Origin: Streptomyces sp. cg36
GTDB taxonomy: Bacteria > Actinomycetota > Actinomycetes > Streptomycetales > Streptomycetaceae
Assembly (NCBI RefSeq): GCF_041080675.1
Contig: NZ_CP163520.1
Coordinates: 6,787,501-6,851,500 of the forward strand
Length of the DNA: 64,000 bases
Direction: 5' to 3'
Every line of letters begins with the position of its first letter. The stretch's first letter is position 1. Positions 7,860-16,854 of this stretch are shown in pieces. Made by a program: the position numbers and the translations under genes. The notes below the pieces were generated by a model. That model was not told where the DNA came from. It searched no databases and worked only from the letters and a program-made list of their open reading frames with translations.

Positions 7860-9551
7860 TCAGAGCTTGGACAGCTCGTCCACCAGGTCGTCCAGGCCCA
7901 GCGGCCCCTGGGAGAGGGCGGCCATGTGCCAGGCGCGGGCGTCGAACGCGTCGCCGTGGTGCTTCTTGGCGTTCTCCCGGCCCAGCAGCCAGGCACGCTC
8001 GCCCAGCTTGTAGCCGATCGCCTGGGCGGGCACGGAGAGGTACCGGGTGAGTTCGCTCTCCACGAAGTCCGCCGGCCGTCCGCTGTGGTCGCCGAAGAAC
8101 TCCTGCGCCAGCTCGGGCGTCCACCGCTCGCCGGGGTGGAACGGCGAGTGGTCGGGGATCGCGAGCTCCAGATGCATGCCGATGTCGACGATGACCCGGC
8201 AGGCCCGCATCATCTGCGCGTCCAGATAGCCCAGCCGCCGCTCGGCGTCCGGCAGGAAGCCCAGCTCGTCCATCAGCCGCTCGGCGTAGAGCGCCCAGCC
8301 CTCGGCGTTGGCGCTGACCGTGCCGATCGTCGCCTGGTAGCGGGAGAGCCGGTCGGCGACGTGGCGCCACTGCGCGATCTGCAGATGGTGGCCGGGAACG
8401 CCCTCGTGGTACCAGGTGGACACCAGGTCGTACACCGGGAAGCGGGTCTCGCCCATCGTCGGCAGCCAGGTGCGGCCGGGGCGCGAGAAGTCCTCCGAGG
8501 GGCCGGTGTAGTAGGGGGCGGCGGCGCTGCCGGGCGGCGCGATGTGCGACTCCACCTTCCGTACCCGCTCGGCGAGTTCGAAGTGGGTGCCGTCCAGGGC
8601 GTCGATCGCCTCGTCCATCAGCGCCTGGAGCCAGTCGCGGACCTCGTCCACGCCCTCGATGTGCGCCCCGTGCTCGTCCAGATGGGCCAGCGCCTCCCAG
8701 GGCCCGGCGCCGGGCAGGATCTTCTCGGCCTCGCCGCGCATCTCGCCGAGGATGCGGTGGTACTCGGACCAGCCGTACGCGTACGCCTCGTCCAGGTCGA
8801 GCGTCGTGCCGTTGAAGTACCGCACCCAGCGCGCGTACCGCTCGCGGCCCACGGTGTCGGGCGCGCCCGCGATGCCCGGCGCGTACACCTCGTCCAGCCA
8901 GGTGCGCAGCGCCACCAGCGCCTCGCCCGCGACGCCCGCCGCGGCGTCCAGCTCGGCGCGCAGGCCGTCCGGCCCGGGCACCACGAAGTCCTCGAACCAG
9001 TTGCGGTCCGTGCCGATCCACTCGGTGAGCTGGCCGACGAAGGTGGCCGTGGCGCGCGGCCCCGCGTACAGGCCGCGGTCGAGCCCCAGTTCAAGGGCGG
9101 CGCGGTAGCTTTCGAGCGCGGCCGGGACGGCGGTGAGCCGGGCCGCGACCGCCGCCCAGTCCTCCTCGTCGGCCACCGGCATCATGGTGAACACCTGTCG
9201 CACGGAATGCGCGGGGGAACGCAGGTTGCTGATGCAGCGCAGGCCCTCCTGGGCCTCGTGGACGGCGAGTTCCGAGGAGAGGCGCTCCCGCAGCAGTCTG
9301 GCGCAGCGCCGCTCGGAGTCGTCGTCCGCGCCGGGCTGCCGCTCCGCCTCGTCGAGCCGCGCGAGGGTCGCGCGGGCCAGCTCGGCCTGCGCCTCCTGCC
9401 CGGCCGGCGAGAAGTCCGGAAGCAGTCGGGCGCTCTTGCGGACGCCCAGATACGTACCGGTGATGGGGTCGAGTTCGATGAGTGCGTCGACATAGTCGTC
9501 GGCGACCTGACGAGGCAGCACGCTGCTGGAAGTGTCTGGCATGGACCACAT
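7860..9551 (-). CDS. DUF885 family protein (putative metallopeptidase-like)
   Basis: A 563-residue DUF885 protein. The zinc-binding-like HEGVPGHHLQ motif lies about two thirds along (near residue 380), preceded by YDLVSTWY. DUF885 proteins are related to M32/M3-type metallopeptidases and are sometimes annotated as lipoproteins. This one lacks an obvious signal peptide, so it is probably cytoplasmic. The ATG at 9551 is taken as start; ATG at 9542 is an alternative. It lies between two Lrp/AsnC genes, convergent with the rhodanese gene and tail-to-head with the second Lrp gene. Confidence 0.88.
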   Translation of the reverse strand: MWSMPDTSSSVLPRQVADDYVDALIELDPITGTYLGVRKSARLLPDFSPAGQEAQAELARATLARLDEAERQPGADDDSERRCARLLRERLSSELAVHEAQEGLRCISNLRSPAHSVRQVFTMMPVADEEDWAAVAARLTAVPAALESYRAALELGLDRGLYAGPRATATFVGQLTEWIGTDRNWFEDFVVPGPDGLRAELDAAAGVAGEALVALRTWLDEVYAPGIAGAPDTVGRERYARWVRYFNGTTLDLDEAYAYGWSEYHRILGEMRGEAEKILPGAGPWEALAHLDEHGAHIEGVDEVRDWLQALMDEAIDALDGTHFELAERVRKVESHIAPPGSAAAPYYTGPSEDFSRPGRTWLPTMGETRFPVYDLVSTWYHEGVPGHHLQIAQWRHVADRLSRYQATIGTVSANAEGWALYAERLMDELGFLPDAERRLGYLDAQMMRACRVIVDIGMHLELAIPDHSPFHPGERWTPELAQEFFGDHSGRPADFVESELTRYLSVPAQAIGYKLGERAWLLGRENAKKHHGDAFDARAWHMAALSQGPLGLDDLVDELSKL

Positions 9552-9592
9552 ATTCGTACGGGCGGAGCCTCCGCGTCACCCAGAGTCGACCT

Positions 9593-10123
9593 TCAGCCAC
9601 CGGAGACGGAAGGGGAGGGAGGGGACGAAGCGGAAGTTGACGCCGGTGTCGACGGCGGGGGCAGCAGTGGCCCGCAGTCCCACTGCTGGAAGATCAACCG
9701 GGTCTCCACCCGGGCGACTTCGCGCCGTGAGGTGAACTCGTCGATGACCAGCCGCTGGAGGTCGGACGTGCCGGTCACGGCCACGTGGACCAGGTAGTCG
9801 TCCGGACCGGTGAGGTGGAACAGGGCCCGGGACTCCGGCAGCGCCCGGACCCGCTCGACGAACGGACCGATCAGTTCGCGCCGATGTGGGCGCACCTGGA
9901 CGGAGAGGAGCGCTTCCAGGCCACGGCCCATTCTGGCCGGGTCGAGGCGCAGCTGGTGGCCCAGGATGACACCCGATCGGCGCAGCCGGGTCACCCGGTC
10001 CAGGCAGGTGGAGGGTGCCACCCCCACCTGTGCCGCGAGATCGCGGTAGGTGGTCCGGGCGTCGTTCTGCAGAAGGCGCAGAATGTCCAGATCCACCGGG
10101 TCCAGTGCGACAGAATCGGCCAT
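9593..10123 (-). CDS. Lrp/AsnC family transcriptional regulator (second copy)
   Basis: A 176-residue regulator. The winged helix LDPVDLDILRLLQNDARTTYRDLAAQVGVAPSTCLDRVTRLRRSGVI is followed by the RAM domain ending near VETRLIFQQWDCGPL. A Pro/Ser/Thr-rich tail of about 25 residues extends past the usual end. The ATG at 10123 matches the family N-terminus. It is divergent from the PLP enzyme gene (59 bp apart), which it probably regulates. In established Lrp biology such neighbours are often amino-acid catabolic or efflux genes. Confidence 0.92.
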   Translation of the reverse strand: MADSVALDPVDLDILRLLQNDARTTYRDLAAQVGVAPSTCLDRVTRLRRSGVILGHQLRLDPARMGRGLEALLSVQVRPHRRELIGPFVERVRALPESRALFHLTGPDDYLVHVAVTGTSDLQRLVIDEFTSRREVARVETRLIFQQWDCGPLLPPPSTPASTSASSPPSPSVSGG

Positions 10124-10182
10124 TGGCCGAACGTAGCACGGACCTGGGCGCTCGTTTCCGGTCATGCGCTCACAGTGCCGCC

Positions 10183-11382
10183 ATGGACTCCGACACGCAG
10201 GACCGCGCCCGGGCCGTACCCCTCGCCCTGGCCACCGAAGCCGTCCACGCCGGCCGCGAAGACCTCGCCGGCCTCGGCCTCCACGCGCCGCCCATCGATT
10301 TGTCGACGACCTACCCCTCCCACGACAGCGCGGCCGAGGCGGCCCGCATCGACGCCTTCGCGGCCACCGGGGCACTGCCCGACGGACCCCCGGTGTACGC
10401 ACGCCTCGACAACCCCACCGTAGGCCGTTTTGAGACAGCCCTCGCACGGCTGGAAGGCGCCGAGAGCGCCGTCGCCTTCGCCAGCGGCATGGCCGCCCTC
10501 TCGGCGGTCCTGCTCGCCCGCGCCTCCACCGGCCTGCGGCACGTCGTCGCGGTCCGCCCCCTGTACGGGTGCAGCGACCACCTCCTGGACGCCGGACTGC
10601 TCGGTACGGAGGTGACCTGGGTGGATCCGGCGGGCATCGCCGACGCCCTGCGGCCCGACACCGGACTGGTGATCGTGGAGACCCCGGCCAACCCGACGCT
10701 GGCCGAGGTCGACGTCCGGGCCGTCGCCCACGCCTGCGGTTCGGTGCCGCTGCTGGTCGACAACACCTTCGCCACGCCCGTGCTCCAGCGGCCCCTCGCC
10801 GAGGGCGCCCGGATCGTGCTGCACAGCGCCACCAAGTACCTCGGCGGCCACGGCGACGTGATGGGCGGGGTCGTGGCCTGCGACGAAGTCTTCGCCCGGC
10901 AGCTGCGCCAGGTGCGGTTCGCCACCGGCGGGGTGCTGCATCCGCTCGCGGGCTATCTGCTGCTGCGCGGCCTGTCGACCCTGCCGGTACGCGTGCGTGC
11001 CGCCTCCGCGAGCGCCGCCGAGCTGGTGCGCAGACTGGCCGCGGACCCGCGCGTGGAGCGCGTGCACTACCCCTCGGTCGGCGGGGCGATGGTCGCCTTC
11101 GAGGTGTACGGCGACCCGCACGCCGTGATCTCCGGCGTCCGGCTCGTCACCCCGGCCGTCAGCCTCGGCAGCGTCGACAGCCTCATCCAGCACCCGGCCT
11201 CCATCAGCCACCGCATCGTGGCCGAGGGGGACCGCCGGTCCGCCGGGGTGAGCGACCGGTTGCTGCGCTTGTCGGTGGGGCTTGAGGACGTCGAGGACCT
11301 GTGGCGCGATCTGGACCGCGCGCTCAGTGCTCCGCCTGCTCGAACGACGGCCGCTCGAACGCCGGACGCGGTCCGGGTGTAG
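10183..11382 (+). CDS. Cystathionine gamma-lyase/synthase-family PLP enzyme
   Basis: A 399-residue PLP-dependent enzyme of the Cys/Met metabolism family. Visible family motifs: YARLDNPTVGRFE, then ESAVAFASGMAA, the VIVETPANPT segment, VDNTFATP, and the PLP lysine in LHSATKYLGGHGDVMGG. The C-terminal region has SLGSVDSLIQHPASISH, typical of gamma-lyases and gamma-synthases. The exact reaction (cystathionine gamma-lyase, gamma-synthase or methionine gamma-lyase) cannot be fixed from sequence alone. Divergent Lrp regulator upstream. Its last 59 bases overlap the convergent acetyltransferase gene. Confidence 0.92.
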   Translation: MDSDTQDRARAVPLALATEAVHAGREDLAGLGLHAPPIDLSTTYPSHDSAAEAARIDAFAATGALPDGPPVYARLDNPTVGRFETALARLEGAESAVAFASGMAALSAVLLARASTGLRHVVAVRPLYGCSDHLLDAGLLGTEVTWVDPAGIADALRPDTGLVIVETPANPTLAEVDVRAVAHACGSVPLLVDNTFATPVLQRPLAEGARIVLHSATKYLGGHGDVMGGVVACDEVFARQLRQVRFATGGVLHPLAGYLLLRGLSTLPVRVRAASASAAELVRRLAADPRVERVHYPSVGGAMVAFEVYGDPHAVISGVRLVTPAVSLGSVDSLIQHPASISHRIVAEGDRRSAGVSDRLLRLSVGLEDVEDLWRDLDRALSAPPARTTAARTPDAVRV

Positions 11383-12832
11383 CGCCCGGTTCGGACGTGG
11401 TGGTCCGCTCGGCTGCCGAACGCCGCTCGCGCGCCGCGGTGCGGGTCTTGGGCAGCCGGGCGGTCACCACCAGCGTGCCCTCCTCGATCTGGTAGTCGAG
11501 CGGCAGGCCGAGGCCGCGCATCGCGGCCACCATCCCGGTGTTGGAGGACTGCGTCACCGCGTACACGCTGTCGCACCCCGCCTCCACCGCCAGCGCCACC
11601 AGCCGCTGGAGCAGCTCGGAGCCGATGCCCCGGCGCTGCCACTCGTCCTCGACGAGCAGGGCCACCTCGGTCTCGTCGCCGTCCCACAGCAGATGGCCGA
11701 GGCCGACGAGCCGCCCCGAGGCGGTCTGGACCGCGAGGGTGCGGCCGAAGCGGGGGCTGAGCAGGTGGTTGAGGTAGCGGTCGGCGTCGCCCAGCGGGCC
11801 GTGGTAGCGCAGCGACAGGGTGCGGTCCGAGCAGCGGTCGTGCATGGCCTTGGCCGCCTCGACGTCGTCCTGACCGGCCCGCCGTACGGTGATCTCGTTG
11901 CCCTCGGGCAAGGTGAGGACGTCCTGGCTGCGCGGGATGCGGGGGCCGAGCCGCGCGTCCAGTTCGACCAGGGCGCGGGCCCGGGCGAACTCGGTCGGGG
12001 TGAACGGCAGATGGGGCCGCTCCACCGCGATGACACCGCCGTGGGGATCGCGCAGCCGCATGGTGGTCGATTCGAGTACGCCCTCCACCGGGGCGCTCTC
12101 ACCGGTCGGGCGTCCGGTGACGGAGACCGCGGGCAGTGAGTGGATGGTGCAGCGGCCCAGCAACTGGCGCAGTGCGAGCGGCAGTTCCGCGGCGTCGAGC
12201 GCGGTGCGGGTCGCCAGGCCCAGGACCCGGGTGGGGGCGTCCACCAGGTCGTGGGCGTCGGCGCGCTCCAGCCAGGTGTCGCCGCCGCCGGCCGCCGCGA
12301 TTCCCCGGGTCAGCCGGGCGGCGGGGAGTTCGGCGGGCGCCCGCAGCAGGAACTCGTCGACGGTGCCCTCGGCCAGCGGGTGCGTCTGGAGTGTCAGTAT
12401 GTCGACCCGGTCGTGGGCGAGCGCCGTGCACAGCGCCGCCAGGCTGCCCGGCTCGTCGCGCACCGTGGTCCGCATCCGCCACAGCGCGGTCTCCCGGGGT
12501 GCGGCGCCCGGCCCGGCGGCGCCGGCCGGGGCGGTACCGGCCGGCTCGTCGGCGGTCGCGGCCCCGGTGACCGCGCCGCTTCCGGCGGGGTCGGGTGCCG
12601 GGGGCGCATGGCTGTGCCGCCGCGCCCACCAGGTGTGGAACGCGGCGGTGGCCACCAGCGCGACCGCCGAGACGATCAGCAGGAAGGGGCCGCCGGGGCC
12701 GTGCGCGACCGTGTTCGCGACCATGTCGGCCACCGCCACGGCCGTGAAGAGCGCGGCGAGCTCGATCAGGTCCCGCCGCCAGTGGTGGCGGCGGGCGCTC
12801 TTGCGTGCGGTCGGTTCAGGCATCTCGGTCAT
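11324..12832 (-). CDS. Membrane-anchored ACT-GNAT acetyltransferase
   Basis: A 502-residue multidomain protein. Residues about 22-70 form two hydrophobic helices (ELAALFTAVAVADMVANTV and FLLIVSAVALVATAAF). A Pro/Ala linker leads to an ACT domain starting near 118 (MRTTVRDEPGSLAALCTAL), possibly followed by a second regulatory half. The C-terminal GNAT domain (about 325-465) has VEDEWQRRGIGSELLQRLV as the acetyl-CoA loop. ACT-GNAT fusions in actinobacteria are known amino-acid-regulated protein lysine acetyltransferases; the membrane anchor is less usual. The tail is low complexity and overlaps the convergent PLP enzyme gene by 59 bp. ATG at 12823 is an alternative start. Confidence 0.85.
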   Translation of the reverse strand: MTEMPEPTARKSARRHHWRRDLIELAALFTAVAVADMVANTVAHGPGGPFLLIVSAVALVATAAFHTWWARRHSHAPPAPDPAGSGAVTGAATADEPAGTAPAGAAGPGAAPRETALWRMRTTVRDEPGSLAALCTALAHDRVDILTLQTHPLAEGTVDEFLLRAPAELPAARLTRGIAAAGGGDTWLERADAHDLVDAPTRVLGLATRTALDAAELPLALRQLLGRCTIHSLPAVSVTGRPTGESAPVEGVLESTTMRLRDPHGGVIAVERPHLPFTPTEFARARALVELDARLGPRIPRSQDVLTLPEGNEITVRRAGQDDVEAAKAMHDRCSDRTLSLRYHGPLGDADRYLNHLLSPRFGRTLAVQTASGRLVGLGHLLWDGDETEVALLVEDEWQRRGIGSELLQRLVALAVEAGCDSVYAVTQSSNTGMVAAMRGLGLPLDYQIEEGTLVVTARLPKTRTAARERRSAAERTTTSEPGATPGPRPAFERPSFEQAEH

Positions 12833-13005
12833 GCCCTCACTGTGGCCGAACGGTGTTGCGTGATCGCGAACGCTTTGTGACTGATGAGTTAAGCGGGGAT
12901 CTGTTACTTTTCTGGCCGTTTTCTACTGGTTGTGGCGCGGAATGTGCGCCTCCGGGGTGTCGTTCCGGTCGCTGTCCCCGGCCGCCCCGCCGCCCGCGGT
13001 CCGCC

Positions 13006-14589
13006 TCACTGACCCACGAGGCCCGGCCGCAGCACCTTGGTGAACAGGACCGAGCCGCCCTCGGCGCGCAGCCGTACCGTCAGCTCGCCGCTGCCGCCGT
13101 CGATCTCGATCTCACCGAAGTTCGGCGGGGTCTCCATCGGCGAGGCGTTGGCCTGCGCCGGAGCGTGGACGAAGACCTGGTCGGGCCCGAACGTGCCGTC
13201 CAGCTTGTTCGCCGGGAACCCGCCCGCCGCCAGCGGCCCCGACACGAACTCCCAGAACGGGGCGAAGTCCTTGAACGCCGCCCGCGCCGGGTCGTAGTGC
13301 TGGGCCGCCGTGTAGTGCACATCGGCGGTCAGCCAGAGCGTGCCGGTGATCCGCCGGTGCTTGATGAACCGCAGCAGCTCGGCGATCTGGAGCTCGCGGC
13401 CGAGCGGCGCGCCCGGGTCGCCCTGCGCCACGGCCTCGAAGTTCGTCGGCCCGTCCGTGACGACGAGGCCGAGCGGCATGTCGGCGGCGATCACCTTCCA
13501 CACCGCGCGCGAGCGCGCCAGCTCCCGCTTCAGCCACTCCAGCTGCTCCGCCCCCAGGATGCCCACGGTGTCGTCGGCCTGCCGGCCGGGGGAGTTGGCG
13601 TCGCGGTACGTACGCATGTCGAGCACGAACACATCGAGCAGCGGACCGTGCCGTACCACCCGCTGCACCCGCCCCTCCCGGCCGCCGGGCCGCAGCGTGG
13701 AGATCGGGAAGTACTCGCTGAACGCGCGCATCGACCGCGCCGCCAGCACGTCGATGTTCTTCTCCGTGTAGCGGGCGTCGTCGAGGATCTGCCCGGGATA
13801 CCAATTATTTCGGACCTCGTGGTCGTCCCACTGGACGATCGACGGCACCTGCGCGTTGAACCGCCGTACGTTGTCGTCGAGCAGGTTGTAGCGGAAGTTG
13901 CCCCGGTACTCGTCGAGCGTCTCGGCGACCTTCGACTTCTCCACCGTCGTCACGTTCCGCCAGATCCGGCCGTCCGGCAGCGTCACGCTGGGCAGGATCA
14001 CGCCGTCGGCGTAGATGTTGTCGCCGCTGGAGAGGAAGAAGTCCGGGTCGAGGCGGCGCATCTCGTCGTAGACCGTGAAACCGCCGAGGTCCGGGTTGAT
14101 GCCCCAGCCCTGCCCGGCGATGTCCCCGGACCACAGGAAGCGTACGTCCCGGTGGCGCGAGGCGGGCGCGGTGCGGAAGGTGCCGTACACCGGCCTGCCG
14201 GTGCGGCGCGGGTCGTCGGGGTCGGCGAGGGTGACCCGGTAGTGGATCTGCTCGCCCGGCGGGAGCCCGCGCAGCTGGGTCGTACCGGTGAAGTCGGTGC
14301 CGGGCCCCAGGAGCGGCCCCCGCCAGGTGCGGGCGCGGCGGAACGATTCGGTGGCCGAGGTCTCCACCGTCATCCGGGCGGGTCGGTCCGACCGGGCCCA
14401 GATGAGGCCCGACGACGCCGTGATGTCACCGGCCTGTACGCCCCACCCGGCGTTCGGGCGTCCGGCGAGCGCCAGCGCGGGCGCGGCCGTGACGAGCCCG
14501 GCGGGCAGGGCGAGGCCCGCGGACGCGGCCAGCGAACCCTTCAGTACGGTACGGCGGTTGGGCGCGGAGCTCCGTGAGCGGTACGACAT
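13006..14589 (-). CDS. phoD: Alkaline phosphatase D (PhoD), Tat-exported
   Basis: A 527-residue PhoD-family phosphodiesterase/phosphatase. The N-terminus carries a twin-arginine signal (RRTVLKGS at 12-19, then a hydrophobic Ala/Leu stretch), so it is exported folded. Metal-ligand segments visible: WSGDIAGQ, SSGDNIYADG, QWDDHEVRNNW and TADVHYTAAQ; the family uses Fe and Ca. The start at 14589 is backed by GGAG eight bases upstream. A PHO-box-like direct repeat lies about 100 bp upstream, matching the known PhoP control of phoD in Streptomyces. It releases inorganic phosphate from extracellular esters. Confidence 0.93.
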   Translation of the reverse strand: MSYRSRSSAPNRRTVLKGSLAASAGLALPAGLVTAAPALALAGRPNAGWGVQAGDITASSGLIWARSDRPARMTVETSATESFRRARTWRGPLLGPGTDFTGTTQLRGLPPGEQIHYRVTLADPDDPRRTGRPVYGTFRTAPASRHRDVRFLWSGDIAGQGWGINPDLGGFTVYDEMRRLDPDFFLSSGDNIYADGVILPSVTLPDGRIWRNVTTVEKSKVAETLDEYRGNFRYNLLDDNVRRFNAQVPSIVQWDDHEVRNNWYPGQILDDARYTEKNIDVLAARSMRAFSEYFPISTLRPGGREGRVQRVVRHGPLLDVFVLDMRTYRDANSPGRQADDTVGILGAEQLEWLKRELARSRAVWKVIAADMPLGLVVTDGPTNFEAVAQGDPGAPLGRELQIAELLRFIKHRRITGTLWLTADVHYTAAQHYDPARAAFKDFAPFWEFVSGPLAAGGFPANKLDGTFGPDQVFVHAPAQANASPMETPPNFGEIEIDGGSGELTVRLRAEGGSVLFTKVLRPGLVGQ

Positions 14590-14916
14590 CGAGGCGTCTC
14601 CAGGGACGGTCGGGTGCGGTCGGCCGGGCGCGGGGCCGGTGCCTTCGCTGTTCGGTGCATGCCTACTGCCCGGCTGCGGCGCGGGCACGAACCCCAGGTG
14701 AACAACGTGAGCTTCGGCCCGCGCGCCCTCTTTGCGGCAGGTCCTGTTCCTGGCAGGTCCCGCGCCCTTCGGTCCCGGGGTGCGCGACCTTCGGACGAGG
14801 ACCAGGGAACGATCGACCCGGTGGCCGTCGTTGAGTACGTTGCGGGTACCGGCCGCCGCGCGCGGCGGCCGGGAGCACCGGACAGACAGACGCGCGGGAA
14901 GCACAGAGGTGACCTC
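14590..14916. other. 327-bp divergent intergenic region (phoD / VOC gene)
   Basis: No gene is seen. It holds the PHO-box-like repeat listed separately and a ribosome binding site for the VOC gene inside the small palindrome GAGGTGACCTC (14906-14916). GC-rich sequence around 14850-14875 could form a hairpin. No other definite signal. Confidence 0.6.
14686..14703 (-). promoter_or_regulatory. Candidate PHO box upstream of phoD
   Basis: Read on the minus strand, GTTCACC (14703-14697) and GTTCGTG (14692-14686) form direct repeats spaced 11 bp apart, the period of Streptomyces PHO boxes (consensus GTTCACC-N4 units). It sits 97-114 bp upstream of phoD. PhoP activation of phoD under phosphate limitation is known in S. 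coelicolor; assignment of this site is inference. Confidence 0.5.
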
Positions 14917-15330
14917 ATGCCGGTCGCAGGACGTTCACACATCCGTATCGCCCGGCCCTCGCGCGATCTCGCCGCCGCGGAGCGCTTCTGGGTGGACGGC
15001 CTGGGGCTGGACGTGGTGTGGCGGCACGACGCGGCGGACACCGCGCCCGGTGAGCACGCCCTGCTGATGGTCGGCTGGCCCGACGCCGACTGGCACCTGG
15101 AGCTGGTCCACGAGCCGGCCGCCCCCGTGGAACCGCGGCCCACCGAGGAGGACCTCCTCGTCATCTACGCGGACGAGGAGGTCCCGTCGGAACTGCTCGC
15201 CCGGCTCGAAGCCCACGGCGGCAAACGGGTCCTGTCGCCCAACCCTTACTGGAACGAGTGGGGCACCACCATCGAGGACCCCGACGGCTACCGGCTGGTG
15301 CTCTGCATACGCGGCTGGTCCAACTCCTAG
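14917..15330 (+). CDS. VOC (glyoxalase/bleomycin resistance) family protein
   Basis: A 137-residue vicinal-oxygen-chelate protein. The strand-helix start (HIRIARPSRDLAAAERFWVDGLGLDVVW) and the closing block (NEWGTTIEDPDGYRLVLC) are typical. GAGG lies seven bases before the ATG. Candidate metal ligands H8, H/E in the WHLELVH segment and E in TIEDPDG are present. The substrate is unknown; members isomerise glyoxals, split dioxygen or bind drugs. Monocistronic in appearance, followed convergently by a MocR-type regulator 45 bp away. Confidence 0.87.
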   Translation: MPVAGRSHIRIARPSRDLAAAERFWVDGLGLDVVWRHDAADTAPGEHALLMVGWPDADWHLELVHEPAAPVEPRPTEEDLLVIYADEEVPSELLARLEAHGGKRVLSPNPYWNEWGTTIEDPDGYRLVLCIRGWSNS

Positions 15331-15375
15331 CGTTCGCGGACGCGTTCCCAGAGGCATTGGGGGGCCTGGCGAGCC

Positions 15376-16854
15376 TTATGGGTCTTGCGGGTCTTGCGGG
15401 CCCACGGCTTCGGCGAGGAGGCGCACCCCGCGCGCGATGTCGGACGGGGTGAGATGGGCGTACCCGAAGACCAGTGCCACCCCGTCGCGTGCGTCCCCGG
15501 TCGAGCCGTAGTACGACAGCGGGCGTACGGCCACGCGCGCGTGGGCCGCGCGGGCGAGCAGCCGCGCCTCGGGGCCGTACCGCGCGGGCAGCCGGGCGAT
15601 GATGTGCAGCCCGGCCGCGATGCCGCTCGCCTCGGCGTCGGGAAAGTGCTCGCGCACCGCGGTGACCAGGGCGTCCCGCCGTTCGCGATAGGCGCGCTGG
15701 CAGCGGCGCAGCTGGCGGTCGTAGGCCCCGCCGGAGATGAAGTCCGCGAGGAGCGCCTGGTCGAGGGCGGGGTTGCCGAGGTCCATGGTGCGCTTGCGGG
15801 CGACGACGGGACCGGTGAGCCGGTCGGGCGCGAGCAGCCAGCCCAGGCGCAGCCCCGGCGCGAGCGACTTGCTCACCGACCCGGTGTACGCCACGTGCTC
15901 CGGATCGAGTCCTTGCAGGGCGCCCACGGGGGCCCGGTCGTACCGGAAGTCGCCGTCGTAGTCGTCCTCGACGACCAGCCCGTCCACCTCCCGCGCCCAG
16001 TCCAGGAGTTCGGCCCGCCGCGCGGCGGAGTAGGCGATGCCGGACGGGAACTGGTGCGCCGGGGTCGTCACCGCCACCCGCACCCCGCTGCGCCGCAACG
16101 GCCCGACGGCCAGGCCCTCCTCGTCCAGCGGGAGCGGCCGGGTGCGCACGCCCGCCGCCGCGAACAGGGCGGTGTGCTCGGGGCTGCCCGGATCCTCCAC
16201 GCCCACCGTGTGCTCGCCCCGCTCCCGCAGCGCGAACCCCAGCAGGGTCGTCGCCTGCGCCACCCCCGAGCACACCACGATCCGCTCGGGATCCGCGACG
16301 ACCCCGCGCCTGCGCACCAGCAACTCGGCCAGTGCGGTGCGCAGTTCGGGCAGCCCGCGCGGATCCGGATAGCCGAGCGCCCGGTGCGGCAGCCGCTCCA
16401 GTACGCCCCGGTGCGCGGCGGCCCAGGCGGCCCGGGGGAACAGGGACAGGTCCGGGGTGCCGGGCAGGAAGTCGACGACCGCCCCGGGGTCGCGCGGAGC
16501 CAGATCCCGGGCGCGCGGGGCGTCCGCGGGGCGCGCGGCCCCGCCCACCCAGGTCCCCGCCCCCCGGTCGCTGCGCAGATAGCCCTCGGCGGTGAGCTGC
16601 TCGTACGACTCGGTCACAAGGCCGCGGGAAACCCCCAGGTCGGCGGCGAGTTCACGGCTTGAGGGCAGCCGGGTGCCGGGGGTGAGCCGCCCCGAGCGGA
16701 CGGCTTCGCGCAGGGCGGACTGGAGCATCCTGCCGCGTCGGCGGGCCGGGGCGGCGGCAGCGGGCAGCAGCAGCTCCCAGGCCGCGTTCCACGACGGCCC
16801 CGGGCCGCCCGCGCTCGCTGCTCCGGACCCCGAAGTGGTCCCCGATGACGTCAT
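15376..16854 (-). CDS. MocR/PdxR-type GntR-aminotransferase regulator
   Basis: A 492-residue chimeric regulator. A GntR winged helix (about 40-110: LQSALREAVRSGRLTPGTRLPSSRELAADLGVSRGLVTESYEQL) is fused to a class I aminotransferase domain with the PLP lysine in the SVSKSLAPGLRLGW segment. Members include PdxR (vitamin B6) and GabR, where PLP or an amine adduct is the effector. It is divergent from an EamA exporter with a GTGGTC/GACCAC repeat set between them, so it most likely controls that exporter and itself. Whether it governs PLP synthesis is unknown; no pdxST is nearby. Confidence 0.92.
   Translation of the reverse strand: MTSSGTTSGSGAASAGGPGPSWNAAWELLLPAAAAPARRRGRMLQSALREAVRSGRLTPGTRLPSSRELAADLGVSRGLVTESYEQLTAEGYLRSDRGAGTWVGGAARPADAPRARDLAPRDPGAVVDFLPGTPDLSLFPRAAWAAAHRGVLERLPHRALGYPDPRGLPELRTALAELLVRRRGVVADPERIVVCSGVAQATTLLGFALRERGEHTVGVEDPGSPEHTALFAAAGVRTRPLPLDEEGLAVGPLRRSGVRVAVTTPAHQFPSGIAYSAARRAELLDWAREVDGLVVEDDYDGDFRYDRAPVGALQGLDPEHVAYTGSVSKSLAPGLRLGWLLAPDRLTGPVVARKRTMDLGNPALDQALLADFISGGAYDRQLRRCQRAYRERRDALVTAVREHFPDAEASGIAAGLHIIARLPARYGPEARLLARAAHARVAVRPLSYYGSTGDARDGVALVFGYAHLTPSDIARGVRLLAEAVGPQDPQDP

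Noticed and set aside
13006..14904. Longer N-terminus for PhoD (start at 14904)
   Set aside because: The upstream 105 residues are basic low-complexity sequence; the Tat signal and ribosome binding site fix the start at 14589.
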